Counted from the stretch's first letter, positions 48,401-60,556 are shown. The stretch is DNA of 64,000 bases from Catonia carolina (GCA_035578175.1 JAQMRL010000007.1:47740727-47804726); one strand, 5' to 3'. Notes: generated from the letters alone by a model not told the origin. Numbers and translations: made by a program.

Positions 48401-49400
48401 AGACTGATGAAGCCCCCTCTTTTTATCAGCACGGAACAGTCCTGCCTGAATTACGAAAATTGAAGAACTTATAATTACATGACCTAATTTAAAATTGAAA
48501 TACAATTTGATTTTATTCTGCCTAAAATATTAACAATGTAACAATTTATAACATTGTAATGACCATGAATTTAAGTCGAATCATCCTAATGGTCTCGCTT
48601 TATAACCATATCATAGATTTAATATTGTACCCACCTTAAAATACTGAACACCAATAAAGTACGTTGAACATGGAATTATGCATGAAATACTTTCTCAAAA
48701 TGTAAACTGAAGTTACTTTCTTTTTCATTTGATGATTTTACTTTTGTTATACAGTCCAAGTATTTACAAGAAACAAAAGTGAAATTATTTGTTTATTTCC
48801 GTAAATTTCACTTTTTAAGTATCAATTTTTATAATTATCTGTATGTAATACGATTATTATTTGTTAAGTTATTAATGTACTTCTGTTAGGAAATTATGAA
48901 ATTATATTTTATTAATTTATTTTATTTCCGGTAGATTGAACATTGTGTTTAAACTATTTTAACGCTACTATGATTTACTGAAAATTAAATCATAAAAGAA
49001 TGTGGCTTGATATATTTCTATTTTTAATAAATCAATCTATTAAAAGAAATATGAAAGTTTGTCTTTCCATTCAGACTTTGTTCGGTATTTGTCTTGGTGT
49101 GTTTTTAGTTCAAATGTTGTTGCGATTCCCGCCTCCTTGATTTATTTTTAATTTATTTTGTTTACTTAAATATACATTATAATTTACTTGTAAGTTAAGA
49201 TATACAATAATTTAAACTAAATATACTTATAAGCTAAAACTCTTCTTCACGAAGAGTTCTGACCGCACATAGGAGTATACCAGAAAAAATATTTAAAGAA
49301 TTTACATAAATACCTACTTTATAACAACTATAAAAAATATATCATTACAATTAAAAGAAAACGAAAATTATGTTAAACAGATTTTTTTAAAAGCTGTGAC
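48401..49400. other. AT-rich region
   Basis: Nothing recognised. Confidence 0.4.
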
Positions 49401-49407
49401 TATAAAT

Positions 49408-49805
49408 GTTGTTCAGGTCATCAGCCGAAAGGCTGGTTTGAACTCTAGAGGCTTTACTACGTAAAACAAGGAGTGAGGTGGTTTACAATTGCCTTCCTCC
49501 ATTGAATTACAAAGTAGCTTATCAGCATGCCGAGCTCTCTGAAAAGCATCTACTTTTTTACCTTGCAAATGAAATGACACTTCACGTCAATCACCACAGG
49601 GTCTGACTGCATAATGAAATCCATTACTCTCAGAGGAGATAACTCTGATTAGTGTATTTTACACCTCAACCTTTTCTATTCTTAAATGCTTCAGTCATAT
49701 AATTGGCTGACCATGTAATAAGAAACAGAACTATCTTTTGTAGCCCTGGAACTATTGATCGAGTGCAAATAATTTTACACTCTACCTGCCTGTTATGGGC
49801 AAGAA
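49408..49805 (-). repeat. Family A copy 9, full length
   Basis: From gttgttcaggtcatcagccg to ttatgggcaagaa. Flanked by tataaat at 49401-49407 and 49806-49812. Confidence 0.87.
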
Positions 49806-50129
49806 TATAAATTATAATACAATTAAATTTACGCAAATATCAATAATAATAATAATTGTATAACAATACCAATTTAAAGAAAAAACATTTCCATTAAGAC
49901 TACGTACATTTGTAATACGGATAAAAATAAACAACTTTTATTTTACAACTAAAACGACATTACAATACATTTTTAACAAATAAATTTGGATTCTTTCAGT
50001 TTGTTTTATTTTTACTTGAACAAATGAGCATAGATACAGAAAAATTATTGTGTAAACGAAAAGTAAAAACTAACCAGAGTTATTTTAAAACTTGCACAAA
50101 TTTATCAACTTCTTGCTCGTAAATCGATA

Positions 50130-50190
50130 TTTTTTGCTTTGTTTTTGATTTTACGTCTGATTGTTTTGTAACTGCTGCTAATGCAGACAG
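50130..50190 (-). repeat. Family C SINE, severely 5'-truncated, 13 bp TSD
   Basis: Only the last ~60 bp of the SINE (3' stem gtctgcattagcagcagtta to the tail) between perfect copies of tcgtaaatcgata at 50117-50129 and 50191-50203. Direct evidence of abortive target-primed reverse transcription. Confidence 0.9.
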
Positions 50191-50385
50191 TCGTAAATCG
50201 ATAGGATATGATTTTTCAGTTTATATTTCTATAGATGTGGTGACATAATAGCCTACTGTGTATACTGTAAAGGATTTTCTATATACATCGTCATCTAACC
50301 TACAACTGTTTTCTTGTTGGTGACAATTTTTTAAATTTTCGTCTGTCATTTTGTTTAGTCCGTCCGTCCGTCACGCCCAGATGTA

Positions 50386-50645
50386 AAAAACTACAAGAGA
50401 TACAAACGGTTTTTGGATTGATAATCTACACAAAAATTAAGTTGGACTAAATTTGGTTTAAAGTTCCGGTTTTGACTGAAAGTGGCCCAATACCGGAATT
50501 CAAAAAATCAAAGTCATAAACTACAAGAGATAGCCACAAATGGTTTTCGGATTCATAATCTACACAAAAATTTGGTGCCCTAGATTGGGTTTAAAGTTCC
50601 GGATTTGACCGGAAATAACTAAAAACCGGAAGTCAAGAAATCAAA
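50386..50645 (+). repeat. Tandem duplication, two ~130 bp units
   Basis: Unit 1 50386-50517 and unit 2 50518-50645 share aactacaagagata, then gataatctacacaaaaatt, ggtttaaagttccgg and accggaa..tcaa.aaatcaaag, with substitutions. Preceded by cgtccgtccgtc. Noncoding by eye. Confidence 0.75.
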
Positions 50646-50689
50646 GAGGAATTCGGAAACAAAAATAGTGTCATTCCATTCATCTTAAA

Positions 50690-51475
50690 GAGTAGATACA
50701 GAAATCACTAATAGTTTTTGTCATATGTCAAAGGTAAGCCTTTTTAGAAATTGTTACCTGCCATGTCGCGCGTCTCACGAAAGGGATCGTTTGTTTGTAT
50801 TATCAAGGCAACCGTTTTATACCGACTTAATCGTCAAAGGTTAATAATATATGTTTTTTTGTAAACGTTTATGTTATCGTCGTTACTTTTATGCCAAAAG
50901 TTTTCAATAGGCTTTCGAATTAAGTGGTGGTACTACGAAATAATTAGGCCTTTTCATTCGTACGTTATTTGCATACGTTTAGTGGAAAGTTCATATACAA
51001 CAGACCTCACTTCCAAAACGGTTGATCCAAAATAAATTGTATAAATTTAATTATTTTTGGTTCAAATTCTTACCTGAATATGTTAAATTTTCTCACTCTT
51101 ATTACTGATTATTAAGTTGTTATTTTCTTAATAGGTTTTAAATTTCAAGACTCTTATTAGAAAGTCTCCGAGAGCTACTTAAAGATAATAATCAATACCC
51201 TTTGTGCAATTTTCAAATTTTATCTACGACAAAAATTTTACGTAAACAAGTCGCTATAAGTTTATACTAATCCAGGTTTAGTTTTATATATGAGATGACC
51301 AATCTGAACTCATGTTCAATTTTAATTTTAAAACAGGCAGAGCTAAAAACACAATTTCACAAAGACAAAGAATGAAAAATGGTAATAATACCTGAAAAGC
51401 TATTGCTTCAATTTAAGAACAACTTATTTTCAACTCTACCTGCTTTAAAATAAACTTTAACACGAGCTCAGAGTG
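50690..51475. other. AT-rich region
   Basis: Nothing recognised; a short CpG patch (catgtcgcgcgtctcacg) at ~50762. Confidence 0.4.
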
Positions 51476-51487
51476 GTTATCTCAAAT

Positions 51488-51884
51488 GTTGTTGTTTAGG
51501 TCATCAGCCGAAAGGCTGGTTTGAACCTGTAGAGATTTTACTAAGTAAAACAAGGAGCGCGGTGGTTTACCATTGCCTTCCTCACTGAGTTAAAAAGTAC
51601 CCTTGTCAGCATGCCAGGCTCTCTGAAAAGCAGATATTTTCCACTCTGCAAATGACACATTCACTTCATTCACCACAGGGTCTGGCTGTATAATGAAATT
51701 CATTACTTTCAGAGGAGATTATTTTTCTGATTAGTGTCTATTACACCTCCACCTCTTCTGTTCTTAAATCGTTCAGTCATTTAATTGGCTGACCATTTGA
51801 TAAGAAACTGAATTATTTATTTTAGCCGTTCAACGAACAGATTGAGTGTAAATAATTTGACGTCCACCAGTCTGTTATGGGCAG
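51488..51884 (-). repeat. Family A copy 10, full length with TSD
   Basis: Perfect 10 bp duplication tatctcaaat at 51478-51487 and 51885-51894. From gttgttgtttaggtcatcag to ttatgggcag. Good reference copy together with the one at 22717-23116. Confidence 0.9.
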
Positions 51885-52139
51885 TATCTCAAATATAAAA
51901 CAAAATCTAAATAGGCTGTGTAGTTCAAAGTGAGCGCATTTTTAGATTTTTACCTGAAAATGTTTTCGTTTTCATCTTATTTTAATTTCACATTTAATTT
52001 TAAAACAAATATGCAAAAATATTTATTATCTGGTTTATTTATTACCGGTTCCTTTTCAACAAGGTTTAGCGCACGCATAATCATTATTATTTACCTATTC
52101 TAAATTACAAAATTTAAAATTTTACATGTACGATGGTGT

Positions 52140-52515
52140 TTATGAATGAGGACTCTACCATTCTGTGACCAAAGGCTGCTAAGTGGAACAGGCGGGAACT
52201 TATACTGAATACGGTTCACCATTAAATACTAATTCATGCCTACTGGTACTGTCAATTGGGTAAACCCTTACGTATGTACGGTTGATTAGATCTTACCAGC
52301 AAATCCTACTTTCATAATTCCTTGTCTGGACATCTGGGCAATTCATAGTGGCATATGAGTTATCGTTATGTAGCAGAATTAAAGTGGTTTAAAAGCCGGT
52401 TCTTGACGCTTTACAACTGAGGTTATTCTGGTAAGGTAAAGTAATCCTAACAGAAAGATCCCTGGTCCTCCAGGTTTTGGGTTGGGCGTGGGGTTAACAC
52501 CCTTTCACTGTAGAA
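52140..52515 (+). other. GC-richer block, possibly LINE 5' segment
   Basis: Compared with its flanks this block is GC-rich and ends in ccctggtcctccaggttttg and gggttgggcgtggggttaac, phrases I associate with the region ahead of the ORF in arthropod RTE-like retrotransposons. This rests on recollection, not a search. No open frame survives. Confidence 0.2.
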
Positions 52516-52529
52516 ATACGTATATATAT

Positions 52530-52690
52530 TTTTTTACGTCTGACTGTTTTGCAATTATTGCTAATGCAGACGGTGGAGAATGATGATTATGAAAATCAGT
52601 GATGAAAAAATACCAGACCTGACCAAGAATCGAACCCGAGATCCCGGCGTAGAAGCCAGTTGCGCTAACCACTACGCCAAAGGGCCGGCC
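52530..52690 (-). repeat. Family C SINE, near complete
   Basis: Minus strand: ggccggccctttggcgtagt, gttagcgcaactggcttcta, B box gggttcgattctt, then 3' stem gtctgcattagcaataattg. The clearest example of the tRNA head. A 5'-truncated family B copy begins shortly after. Confidence 0.88.
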
Positions 52691-52744
52691 GTTAAAAATA
52701 AATAAATTGCACGAGCTTAAAAATAAGCTCGCACGAAATCAAAA

Positions 52745-53252
52745 AGAAAAAACAGCCTTGATTTAATATTGCGGTCTTACTATGCATTCTAGAGCAAAAG
52801 AGTAATATATTACCAAAGTTGTCGAACATAAAAACCCTACAACTTTTATTTCAATCTTTTTTTGTTCAACGCTTAGTTTAGCGTTAATTAGTGATTTTGT
52901 ATATTTTTTCATCAAAATCAGTAAAAAATTAGATTTTTTAATATTGCGGTGTTAGTATGCAATTTACTACAAAAAAGGAAAATATGTAATGAAAGTTATA
53001 GGAAATAAATATATATCTTTTATTTCAAGAATTTTCTTCTACAGAATTCAGTTTGGCATCAATTACTGATTTTCCGTATTTTTAAATTTTACTGATATTG
53101 ATTTCATTTTGCATCATTCACTCATGATTCAAATTAGGTTATGTTTTTTCATTTTATATCGTTTACTCATGATTAAACATAGGTCATATTATTTGTTACT
53201 TACATTCGCAAGAGAAAGTCGTGTGATTGTTTCACACCAGATTTTTTTTATA
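52745..53252 (+). repeat. Family B copy, 5'-truncated
   Basis: Body and 3' end with cgcaagagaaagtcgtgtga, hairpin and cagattttttt. The front half, including the GT tract, is absent. Confidence 0.8.
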
Positions 53253-54637
53253 TTACATCTTGAAATATATGTTAGGTAATTAAATTAATTGCTTTTTTAT
53301 TTATTGTTATTTTATAATCATTAAAAATAAAATCAAGTATACCTTAGTAAAATGTCATGAAAAGAGATAGAGAATAAAGTAATGTAATTAAGAAATAATA
53401 TTATGCTTAGTTAAACTAAACATGTCATGATACTTATTTTATGTACATGTTAATATAACATTATTATAAGCACTTTCATTTAGCGGTAAGTAACCACTAA
53501 GTTGTAATCAAAGGTCTGTAAAGAAACAAAGAAAAAATCACTTTCCCTGCGTTTAATGTTTTAATATACTCCTATACATTAAGAGAATTCTAATCTAATT
53601 AATTTATTTTTATTCTGTTCACAAAAACCAAACAGGTAACGCTTTTATACCTTTAGAAATTTCCCCTTTCGTTTTTAATCATAAATAATTATAATATAGA
53701 GGAAGAGATTTATTTTGTTTTTTTATTTTATTTTAATGGAACTTGCTTTAATAGTGAATAGAAATAATAAATACCTTTTTTCTTTATACAATTTATAATC
53801 CTATTAAAATAAGGATTACCAGTTGATTTTTTCTGTGAAATAACATAGTAATTAAAAATTGAAAAACCTCCCATCTTAAAAAATATCCGATTTGACAACT
53901 TAGTTCGCAGAATCACCATCTTATTACATTTTTCTACAATAAACAACAAATATAATAATATAGATGTTATAATATCAAATTGTTGACATTTCTGCTGTCT
54001 CATTCCCGGTGATATTTATAATAATTTTTCCGGGTTTTTATATTTTTTTCGTAAAAAACCGTTGATTTATATCACCAAAGGACATTCAGTTTTTTTGTTA
54101 CTTAATTTTATTATATTTTATCATTATTAAATAATCAAAAGAGCTTTGTGAATACAATTAAAAATTTCCTATAAAATAGAAAGTTAATATATTTAGTTAT
54201 TTGAAAAGAATTTTAAGCTGTATATTTATAAACTATGTTGATTCACACTAGATAAATCTTATTAAAATTGCATTTATTTTATTTAATTCATTTACCTTTT
54301 TAAACTGTATTTTCCAGGAAGTTACGCAACAATTCTCAGCCTCCGGATTGTGTCATATAAACAAACGAAATTGCGTGCACACAATCCCGCGAATTTTATT
54401 GCAACAAACATTTCGCAAGTTTTTGTTTCTAATCTTTGATACTATTGAATCAAACAAAATTTATTCTTTATAAATCTAAATATTTTTTTAAACAAAAATT
54501 TATTACACAGAATTTTGAAACTTTGTTAAATGTAACTTATAATGTATCAAAAACAATTTGCTAATTATAATTGGAAATTGTAATTTGGTAATTAATAATT
54601 TTATAAAGTTAAATGTTTAGAGAAATTTTCTTTTATT
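53253..54637. other. AT-rich region
   Basis: Nothing recognised; a 91-codon minus frame (53728-54003) has AT-driven composition. Confidence 0.4.
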
Positions 54638-54638
54638 C

Positions 54639-54735
54639 CAGGGGTCTCGAGTTTGATTCCAGGCCTCGTCTAACATTTTTCGTCGCTCTTTTTATGTCAC
54701 CATTCAACGTCTGCATTAATATTAATGTATAAAAC
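54639..54735 (+). repeat. Family C SINE, partial and diverged
   Basis: ggggtctcgagtttgattcc (B-box region) followed by the family middle and cgtctgcattaat; no tail copy. Confidence 0.55.
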
Positions 54736-54754
54736 AGCCATCAGCCATACGTGA

Positions 54755-54926
54755 GGAATGACTAGTGGTTTAGTGTTCAGCGCAACTGGTTTCTACAATA
54801 GGGGTCCTGGGTTCGATTCTTAGTCAGTTCTGTAATTTGTTTATCACGCATTTTCATTTGTTATCTCTCATCGCCTACGTTAGCAGTAATGTAAAAAACA
54901 AACGGATGTAAAACCAAAAAATAACC
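54755..54926 (+). repeat. Family C SINE copy
   Basis: tagtggtttagtgttcagcg, aactggtttctac, B box gggttcgattctt, middle with catttgttatc, then cctacgttagcagtaatg and aaacaaacggatgtaaaacc. Placed directly after the partial copy at 54639-54735, a tandem pair of the same strand. Confidence 0.75.
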
Positions 54927-54974
54927 GGGTGTAATACATAAAGCTCTGACTCACCCCTTTTTAATCTCTCTTCA

Positions 54975-55007
54975 CATACACACATACACACACACACACA
55001 CACACAT
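54975..55007. repeat. (CA)n tract
   Basis: Short CA microsatellite, not inside a family B copy. Confidence 0.9.
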
Positions 55008-55035
55008 TTACAGTTATTGACATGAAAATATTATA

Positions 55036-55314
55036 ATGGTGGCTGCTCCACCAATTGCAACCATGATGATCATAGTTTCCTACATCCCGGAAAATTGTTT
55101 GGTTGTATGGAAAGAGACATTGGACTTTCTAATAAACATTAGAACCACGGTAATATCTAAGACGGTAACATCTAATCAAAAATATTACCCTACAATTTCT
55201 TGGAAAGAACTGAATCGCATGACCAGAAAAATATTCAGAAAAAACATTTTAAAACAGCTTCCATTTCATAATTATGCGGAAACGAGTGTTCGTGTACAAA
55301 AACACGGTTCATAG
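55036..55314 (+). other. Open frame of 92 codons, uncertain
   Basis: MVAAPPIATMMIIVSYIPEN, a moderately hydrophobic start, then a mixed polar region with KKYYPTISWKEL-like composition and a basic end (RKIFRKNILKQ). Composition is less AT-driven than most frames here. No family recognised, no splice or promoter evidence. Confidence 0.2.
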
Positions 55315-55319
55315 TTATA

Positions 55320-56328
55320 TATATTTCTTTAATTTAAAGGTGAACAATCGAAGTAGTTATCATCGCCTGACACTCCAAATTAAAGTGTATAAGATCCTAA
55401 CACGGAGTTAAAAACTTAAGCATAAAATTTACATTAATATCACAGGATTTACGAACTAAATATTACAGGCAGATGAGATCTACTCCTGAACATATACTTA
55501 ATACTAAGACCAGAGACACGTAGTAAGCACCTATAGTTGATTTCACGTTCAGAATGCAATACGGAAAGTCCATAAGCAATGTATTTCAAATGGGAGTCTA
55601 AGAGCCACTACGCTAAGTAAAAATAACGACTCCGCGCCATGTGCCACCCGTTCTCATTTACAAACTCCTATTGAATAACGTAATACAAAAACATTCTTAA
55701 TATTTGTATCGTTTTAAAGATCAGGTATCGAAATTATTATTGTAATGGAATTGTTTGTCAATTTAATTGCTTTAAAGTAAAGAATAGTTGTTGTTTAAAT
55801 CTTGGTAGATAGTTACGAAATAAAGCAATTATTTCTTGATTGAACACCCTTCTTTATCCGCTGGGTGTTAAAAAAAGGCTGCTTGTTTAATGTAAGTTTA
55901 CAGGGGTCAAAATGATTCAGAAATTCTCGAAATACGAAACACGACCCATTTGCTATCTTTGACCTGCTTGTGATCAGTGTTTCTTTCAAACTCGTTTATT
56001 ATTTCTGGTACTGTTAAACATATATATGACTTATCATAAATCAAATTTCAGATAAAATTATATATTTTATATCAAAATGATAAAACACATATTGTCATTG
56101 GAAGAAAAACGTTATATGACGTGAAACGCAAAGACTGTGATAAGATTTAAACTTCCAACTTTCTAAGAACGTATCTTATCTAAATATCAGAGTATAATAA
56201 TAACATTTATAGCGTAATAAATTACAATTCATTAGGAAGCGAAGTAATCTTTTCAAAATATTTTAATTGGAAATGAGCTTGTTATAGTGTGGTAAGCGAA
56301 ACTCTAAATATTTTTACCCGTGACCTTC
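55320..56328. other. Spacer with moderately GC-rich block
   Basis: 55500-55680 is GC-richer. The 13-mer cgttcagaatgca (~55543) recurs as its complement at ~56532; significance unknown. Confidence 0.3.
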
Positions 56329-56330
56329 GG

Positions 56331-56460
56331 TTTTTTTTCTTTTGGTTTTATGTTTGACTGTTATGCAATTGCTGCTTATGCAGTCGGTGAGAAGGATGGT
56401 AGATGAAGATGAGTAATGAAAAATTTCAAGACCTAACCGGGAATCGAACCCGATGAGAAG
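56331..56460 (-). repeat. Family C SINE, head-truncated
   Basis: B box region gggttcgattcccggttagg on the minus strand, the middle, and the 3' stem gactgcataagcagcaattg with an A-rich tail; sequence upstream of the B box is unrelated. Confidence 0.75.
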
Positions 56461-56861
56461 TAGTATTGTATTGGCTGTGCCTGATGTTTTCCGTACGACT
56501 GATAACACAACGGGTTCTCATAAGAGCTGAACTGCATTCTGAACGTAAAACAGAGTATAGATAGAGGCTGTCGTAAGGCTCTTCTTACATGTTAATTGAA
56601 CTTAAATAACATGAAAATATAATGTTTCATGTTCATATGTTCATGTTTTATAATTATTATTATTAACACAATTGTAGGTAAAATATCCTAAAATAAAATA
56701 AAAAATATTCTAAAATATCTTAAGAGGAGTAGTTCTTCTAGGGTTGTAGCATACTTTATTGTGGCTAAAACTCGTGCACAGGGGTTGTGTGGTTATGCTT
56801 TGCATAATAATCGGGATTTTTTTGTAATAATAATGCAAACTTCAAAGAATGTCATTAAAAT

Positions 56862-56955
56862 AAACTGTGAAAAAATATCAGATCAGACCGTAAATCGAAC
56901 CCCAGAATACTTAGATACAAAGCAGTTTCTCTAAACACTACACCACCGAATTGGC
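56862..56955 (-). repeat. Family C SINE tRNA-like head only
   Basis: Minus strand: attcggtggtgtagtgttta, a diverged anticodon region, B box ggggttcgattta, then gtctgatctgat; the 3' part is missing. Confidence 0.6.
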
Positions 56956-57474
56956 TATAGAATGATGCAATCAAACTGTCGGTTGATTTTAGTTCGTCAC
57001 GCGGATTAATTTTTAACCTCAATGCACTTACTGTTATTGTAAAATATTTCGTTTACAGTTTCTTGTATTTTGCTTATCTAAAGATTGTGACATTAATAAT
57101 GTCACAAATTAGAGAAAGTGATAAATAAAAGCACAAAACATTGTGTTTGGAAAACACTGATAATGAATAACTTAACGAGAAAGGAAAGTTTAACTATTTA
57201 GTTTCAGTTCATGATGTAGGACGTATCACCACGTATAACTTAATAAATAATTTTGATAAAATGAAGAGCTCTGTGAAAAATTAACACTAAAATCAATAAC
57301 ATCAATCTCTTAAAAATTGGTGGTTGCACTTAAGTGAATGTGATATTGACACAAGTTATTCTTTCCTTTAAGAACATTTAAAACGGTCCTTTTCATAGGA
57401 AAAGAAAATTCTTTTATGAAAGAATACCAGATTTAGAAGATAGATTCCAAAACGCACTAAGTCAAAAAGGTATA

Positions 57475-58414
57475 CAAGGTGTGGCTATTAAATAGCGAGA
57501 CTGACGTTGTAAAAAACTTTAATTTTTATTTTATACATAATCACCTATTGCCACCTTCAATATGTCCTTCTCTATCCCTACAACGCTCCATACGAATTTT
57601 CCATTGTTGGAAACAGTGCTGGAAGTCATCTTCTGTCAGCTTCTTTAGGACACGTGCCGCTCAAAAATTTTTGAAATGAAGCTCGCAAAAATGTTAGTAC
57701 TGACTCTTTGTACGCGATTGAAAATGACCCAAATTTTTTGGAAACGATAATAACATGTGATGAAACGTGGTTTTTACTTATGATCCGGAAACGAAGCGCC
57801 AATCAATGCACTGGAAGAGCCGAACTTCACCGAGAGCCAAAACAGTTCGAATGAGCAAGACAAAATTTAAAGCAATGATGATTGTTTTTTTTTATATCCA
57901 TGAGATTGTGTATTTTCACAGAGTTCCTGAAGATCAAACAATTAATAAGTATTACTACCCTGAGGTACTTTCTAAACTACGTCAAAGAGTAAGGAAAAAA
58001 CGCCCCCGAAATGTGGAAGGACAAATCACGGGTTCTCCACCAAGACAATGCGCCAGCTCATTCCGCGTTATCTGTCAAGAGGTTCCTACCCACGTACAGC
58101 ATCTCAGTGTTAAAACATCCACCTTGTTCACCAGATCTTGCACCGTGTGACTTCTACCTGTTCCCTAAGGTGAAATCTGCATTAAAAGGGACAAGATTTG
58201 AGTCTGTGGAAGCTGTAAAAGAGAAAGCGGCAAGTGTCCTGAAGGAGCTGACAGAATATGACTTCCAGCACCGTTTCCAACAATGGAAAATTCGCATGGA
58301 GCGTTGTAGGGATAGAGAAGGAGTGTATATTGAAGGTGACAATAAGTGATTATGTATAAAATAAAAATACAATTTTTTACAACGTCAGTCTCGTTATTTA
58401 ATAGCCACACGTCG
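57475..58414 (+). mobile_element. mariner-like element, DD34D, with inverted left end
   Basis: Ends caaggtgtggctattaaata and complement with TA at 57473-57474 and 58415-58416. The right part encodes the catalytic region of a mariner transposase. The left ~190 bp (57475-~57664) is an inverted copy of the right terminal ~185 bp, including coding sequence for the protein C-terminus, so the element has unusually long coding-derived inverted arms. The N-terminal DNA-binding domain and original left end are missing. Same design as 18381-19072. Confidence 0.82.
57666..58349 (+). pseudogene. mariner transposase, catalytic half, frameshifted
   Basis: Starts in NEARKNV-like sequence, then ITCDETWF (first catalytic Asp, ~57757-57780). 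It continues in one frame to about 58005 (YYPEVLSKLRQRVRKKRP). After a frameshift near 58010 it continues as WKDKSRVLHQDNAPAHSAL with the second Asp, LKHPPCSPDLAPCDFYLF with the third, and EGVYIEGDNK at the stop (58349). There are 34 residues between the second and third Asp, the DD34D spacing that defines mariner. All three acidic residues survive, but the frameshift and the absent N-terminus preclude function. Confidence 0.85.
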
Positions 58415-58599
58415 TATTTTCAGGAAAACAATTTTTCACTCTATAATGATTTCAGCAAAATTTATGCCTACTAAACAATGATTTTACTTATGATTTATTT
58501 AAAAGTTAATATTAAAGCAGTTAATTTTATGATAATGTTTGATTTAGGCTTGACTTGCGAATGCTTTCTTCTAATAGTCTTACATATATAGTCTTATAG

Positions 58600-58850
58600 T
58601 CTTACAGGTTGTGAGTTCTCCGAGTGTTTCTTCGTCTACTGTTGTTCGTTTCCTTTTCTCTTGTCTTGTGTTAAAATACCGAGGTACTTGAAGCTATCAA
58701 CTATTCAATTTTTCCATATAATGTCTTCAAGTGACGTGGGGCTGTTTTGATGTTCGTTATGCATTTAGTATTTTCTGAGGAAACTTGAAGTCCCGTTTGT
58801 TGTACTTGTTCTTTTAACATGTTTATAATATAAACATAGGACATGTCATG
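58600..58850 (-). pseudogene. LINE reverse transcriptase fragment (after palm)
   Basis: Minus strand: VQQTGLQVSSENTKCI and NIKTAPRHLKTLYGKIE, then SFKYLG-equivalent sequence in a shifted frame (SSTSVF in frame). GLQVSxEKTKxM...VDSFKYLG is the segment after the YADD box in RTE/Jockey-like reverse transcriptases. Stops interrupt. Confidence 0.6.
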
Positions 58851-59575
58851 TCCTATCACTGTTTCCATCTTCCTGAAAACGATAATTATTAAAATACTTC
58901 TATTAATTAAGTATTATAAAAAATAATTATTTATAGAAAAAAACAACACATTAAGGGAAGACCAACTTCCCATATGTTAACTTTTTGCCACATTTCTTTA
59001 ACAAATGGAAAAGATAGGACTTAACAGTTTTGTTATGCTTTTAAAAATCTGTCTATTTTCGTTTCTTACTTGGACATTTTAATGATTAAATTGAAACCAG
59101 GTTTCTAAAAAGATTTATCCCTCAAATGACTGGAATCCGTTAAGAAAAGTAAATCAAAATTTTTTCCTCAAAAATATAAAGCATATATTGTAATTTTTCT
59201 CCCTGAAGAACTAGCATTTTCCATATTAAACAAACCCTGTAAATTTCGTAACATAGACCTAAGCATTTATCATTCATGAGAAATCTGATATAAAAATTAA
59301 AAAAGTTAATTTTCAGAAATCGAGCAAATATTAAATGAACTTGTTTACAAAAGAAAGAGTTGCATGACATTTTTTTAAAATTAGAAAACATATTCTATAA
59401 TCATAGAAAAAAGATTTTGTTACCGTAAGAAAGTGCGCATTTCAAACTCGTATTGCGGTGTTAAAATCGATTTTTTTCATTTTTTCAGTCAAACTTCCGT
59501 TAAAACATTTGAATAATATGGTTTCACGCACATTTTGAACAAACTTTTTAATAAGTCTAAACATAATTAATAGAT
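58851..59575. other. AT-rich region
   Basis: Nothing recognised. Confidence 0.4.
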
Positions 59576-59576
59576 T

Positions 59577-60556
59577 TTTACTTTCTCTTGCTCTATGATA
59601 TATGTAGGAAGGACCGTGTCGTTTTCAAGTCGATTTTTCCTAATCCAGAAATACACCAGTTATACCAGTTGGAAATATACCAGTTTTCACCAGAAATACA
59701 CGTTTTAAGGCTCCCTAAACCCAAAAAAAAACATTTTAATAATGGTGTGTGTGTGTGTGTGAAAATATCTCAAGAACGGAATACCGTAAAAAGTTCAAAC
59801 TTGGAACTTAAGTTAGGTACTATTAAAGGACCTGAAAATTTTAATCAAAATCGGTCAATCGGAAGTAGTAGTTTATTCGTACGATATTTCACTTTTGCAA
59901 TTTTCTCAAAAATGGCTCACAATATTTTTAGAAATCGCCTCATGTACTACATATTTTTTGATATTTTATGCTTTACAAGATAGGACAGACACCATATCTG
60001 CAGAAATTCCTGGGAGGTCTGTACTCTCGTGGTAGAAAATTACTTTTTAAAGATTGTATTGATTTTCAAAGAAATCCTAATAATCAGCCTTAATATGCAT
60101 TTTATTAAGAATTAAATTTTATTAGGGATTGCATGATTAAGGTTGTAAAAATTTTTAAAAACCGCAACATTTATTTCAAACAGTTTTGTCTACAACGCTT
60201 AGTCAATTAGTGATTTTCTGTATTTTGCTCATCAACATCGGAAAAAATGGGATTTTTTAGATCACAGCTTTAGTATGCATTTTACGACAAAAGTGTATAC
60301 AATCAGAACAATAAGAAAAACCTACAAATTTTCTTTCAAACATTTTTTTCTGCAGAGCTTAGTTTAGCTTCAATCAGTGATTTTTCCAATTTTTAAATCG
60401 AACGGGTTGATTTTCATTCTGGGTTATTCACTCGTGATTAAAATTAAGTTATGTTTTTCATTTTAAATTGTTTATCAATGATTAAACATAGTTTATAATT
60501 TTCATTATTTACATTGGTAAGAGGAAGTCATGTAAGTGTTCCCACCTAAATTTTTT
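59577..60556 (+). repeat. Family B copy, full length
   Basis: tttttactttctcttgctct at 59575, a local duplication of atacaccagtt units (~59650-59690), GT tract 59744-59761, full body, ggtaagaggaagtcatgtaa and a degenerate hairpin to ~60556. The 131-codon frame 59588-59983 is a translation of this repeat. Confidence 0.85.

Noticed and set aside
53728..54003. 91-codon minus frame as a gene
   Set aside because: AT-driven composition, no motif, no regulatory context.
55541..56545. Inverted 13-mer cgttcagaatgca / tgcattctgaacg as element ends
   Set aside because: The match is short and does not extend, and no target duplication flanks it.
58154..58410. Two minus-strand frames over the mariner 3' end
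   Set aside because: They are antisense shadows of the mariner transposase reading on the plus strand.
59588..59983. 131-codon open frame, the longest in the window
   Set aside because: It lies within a full-length family B repeat whose other copies are not open in this frame.
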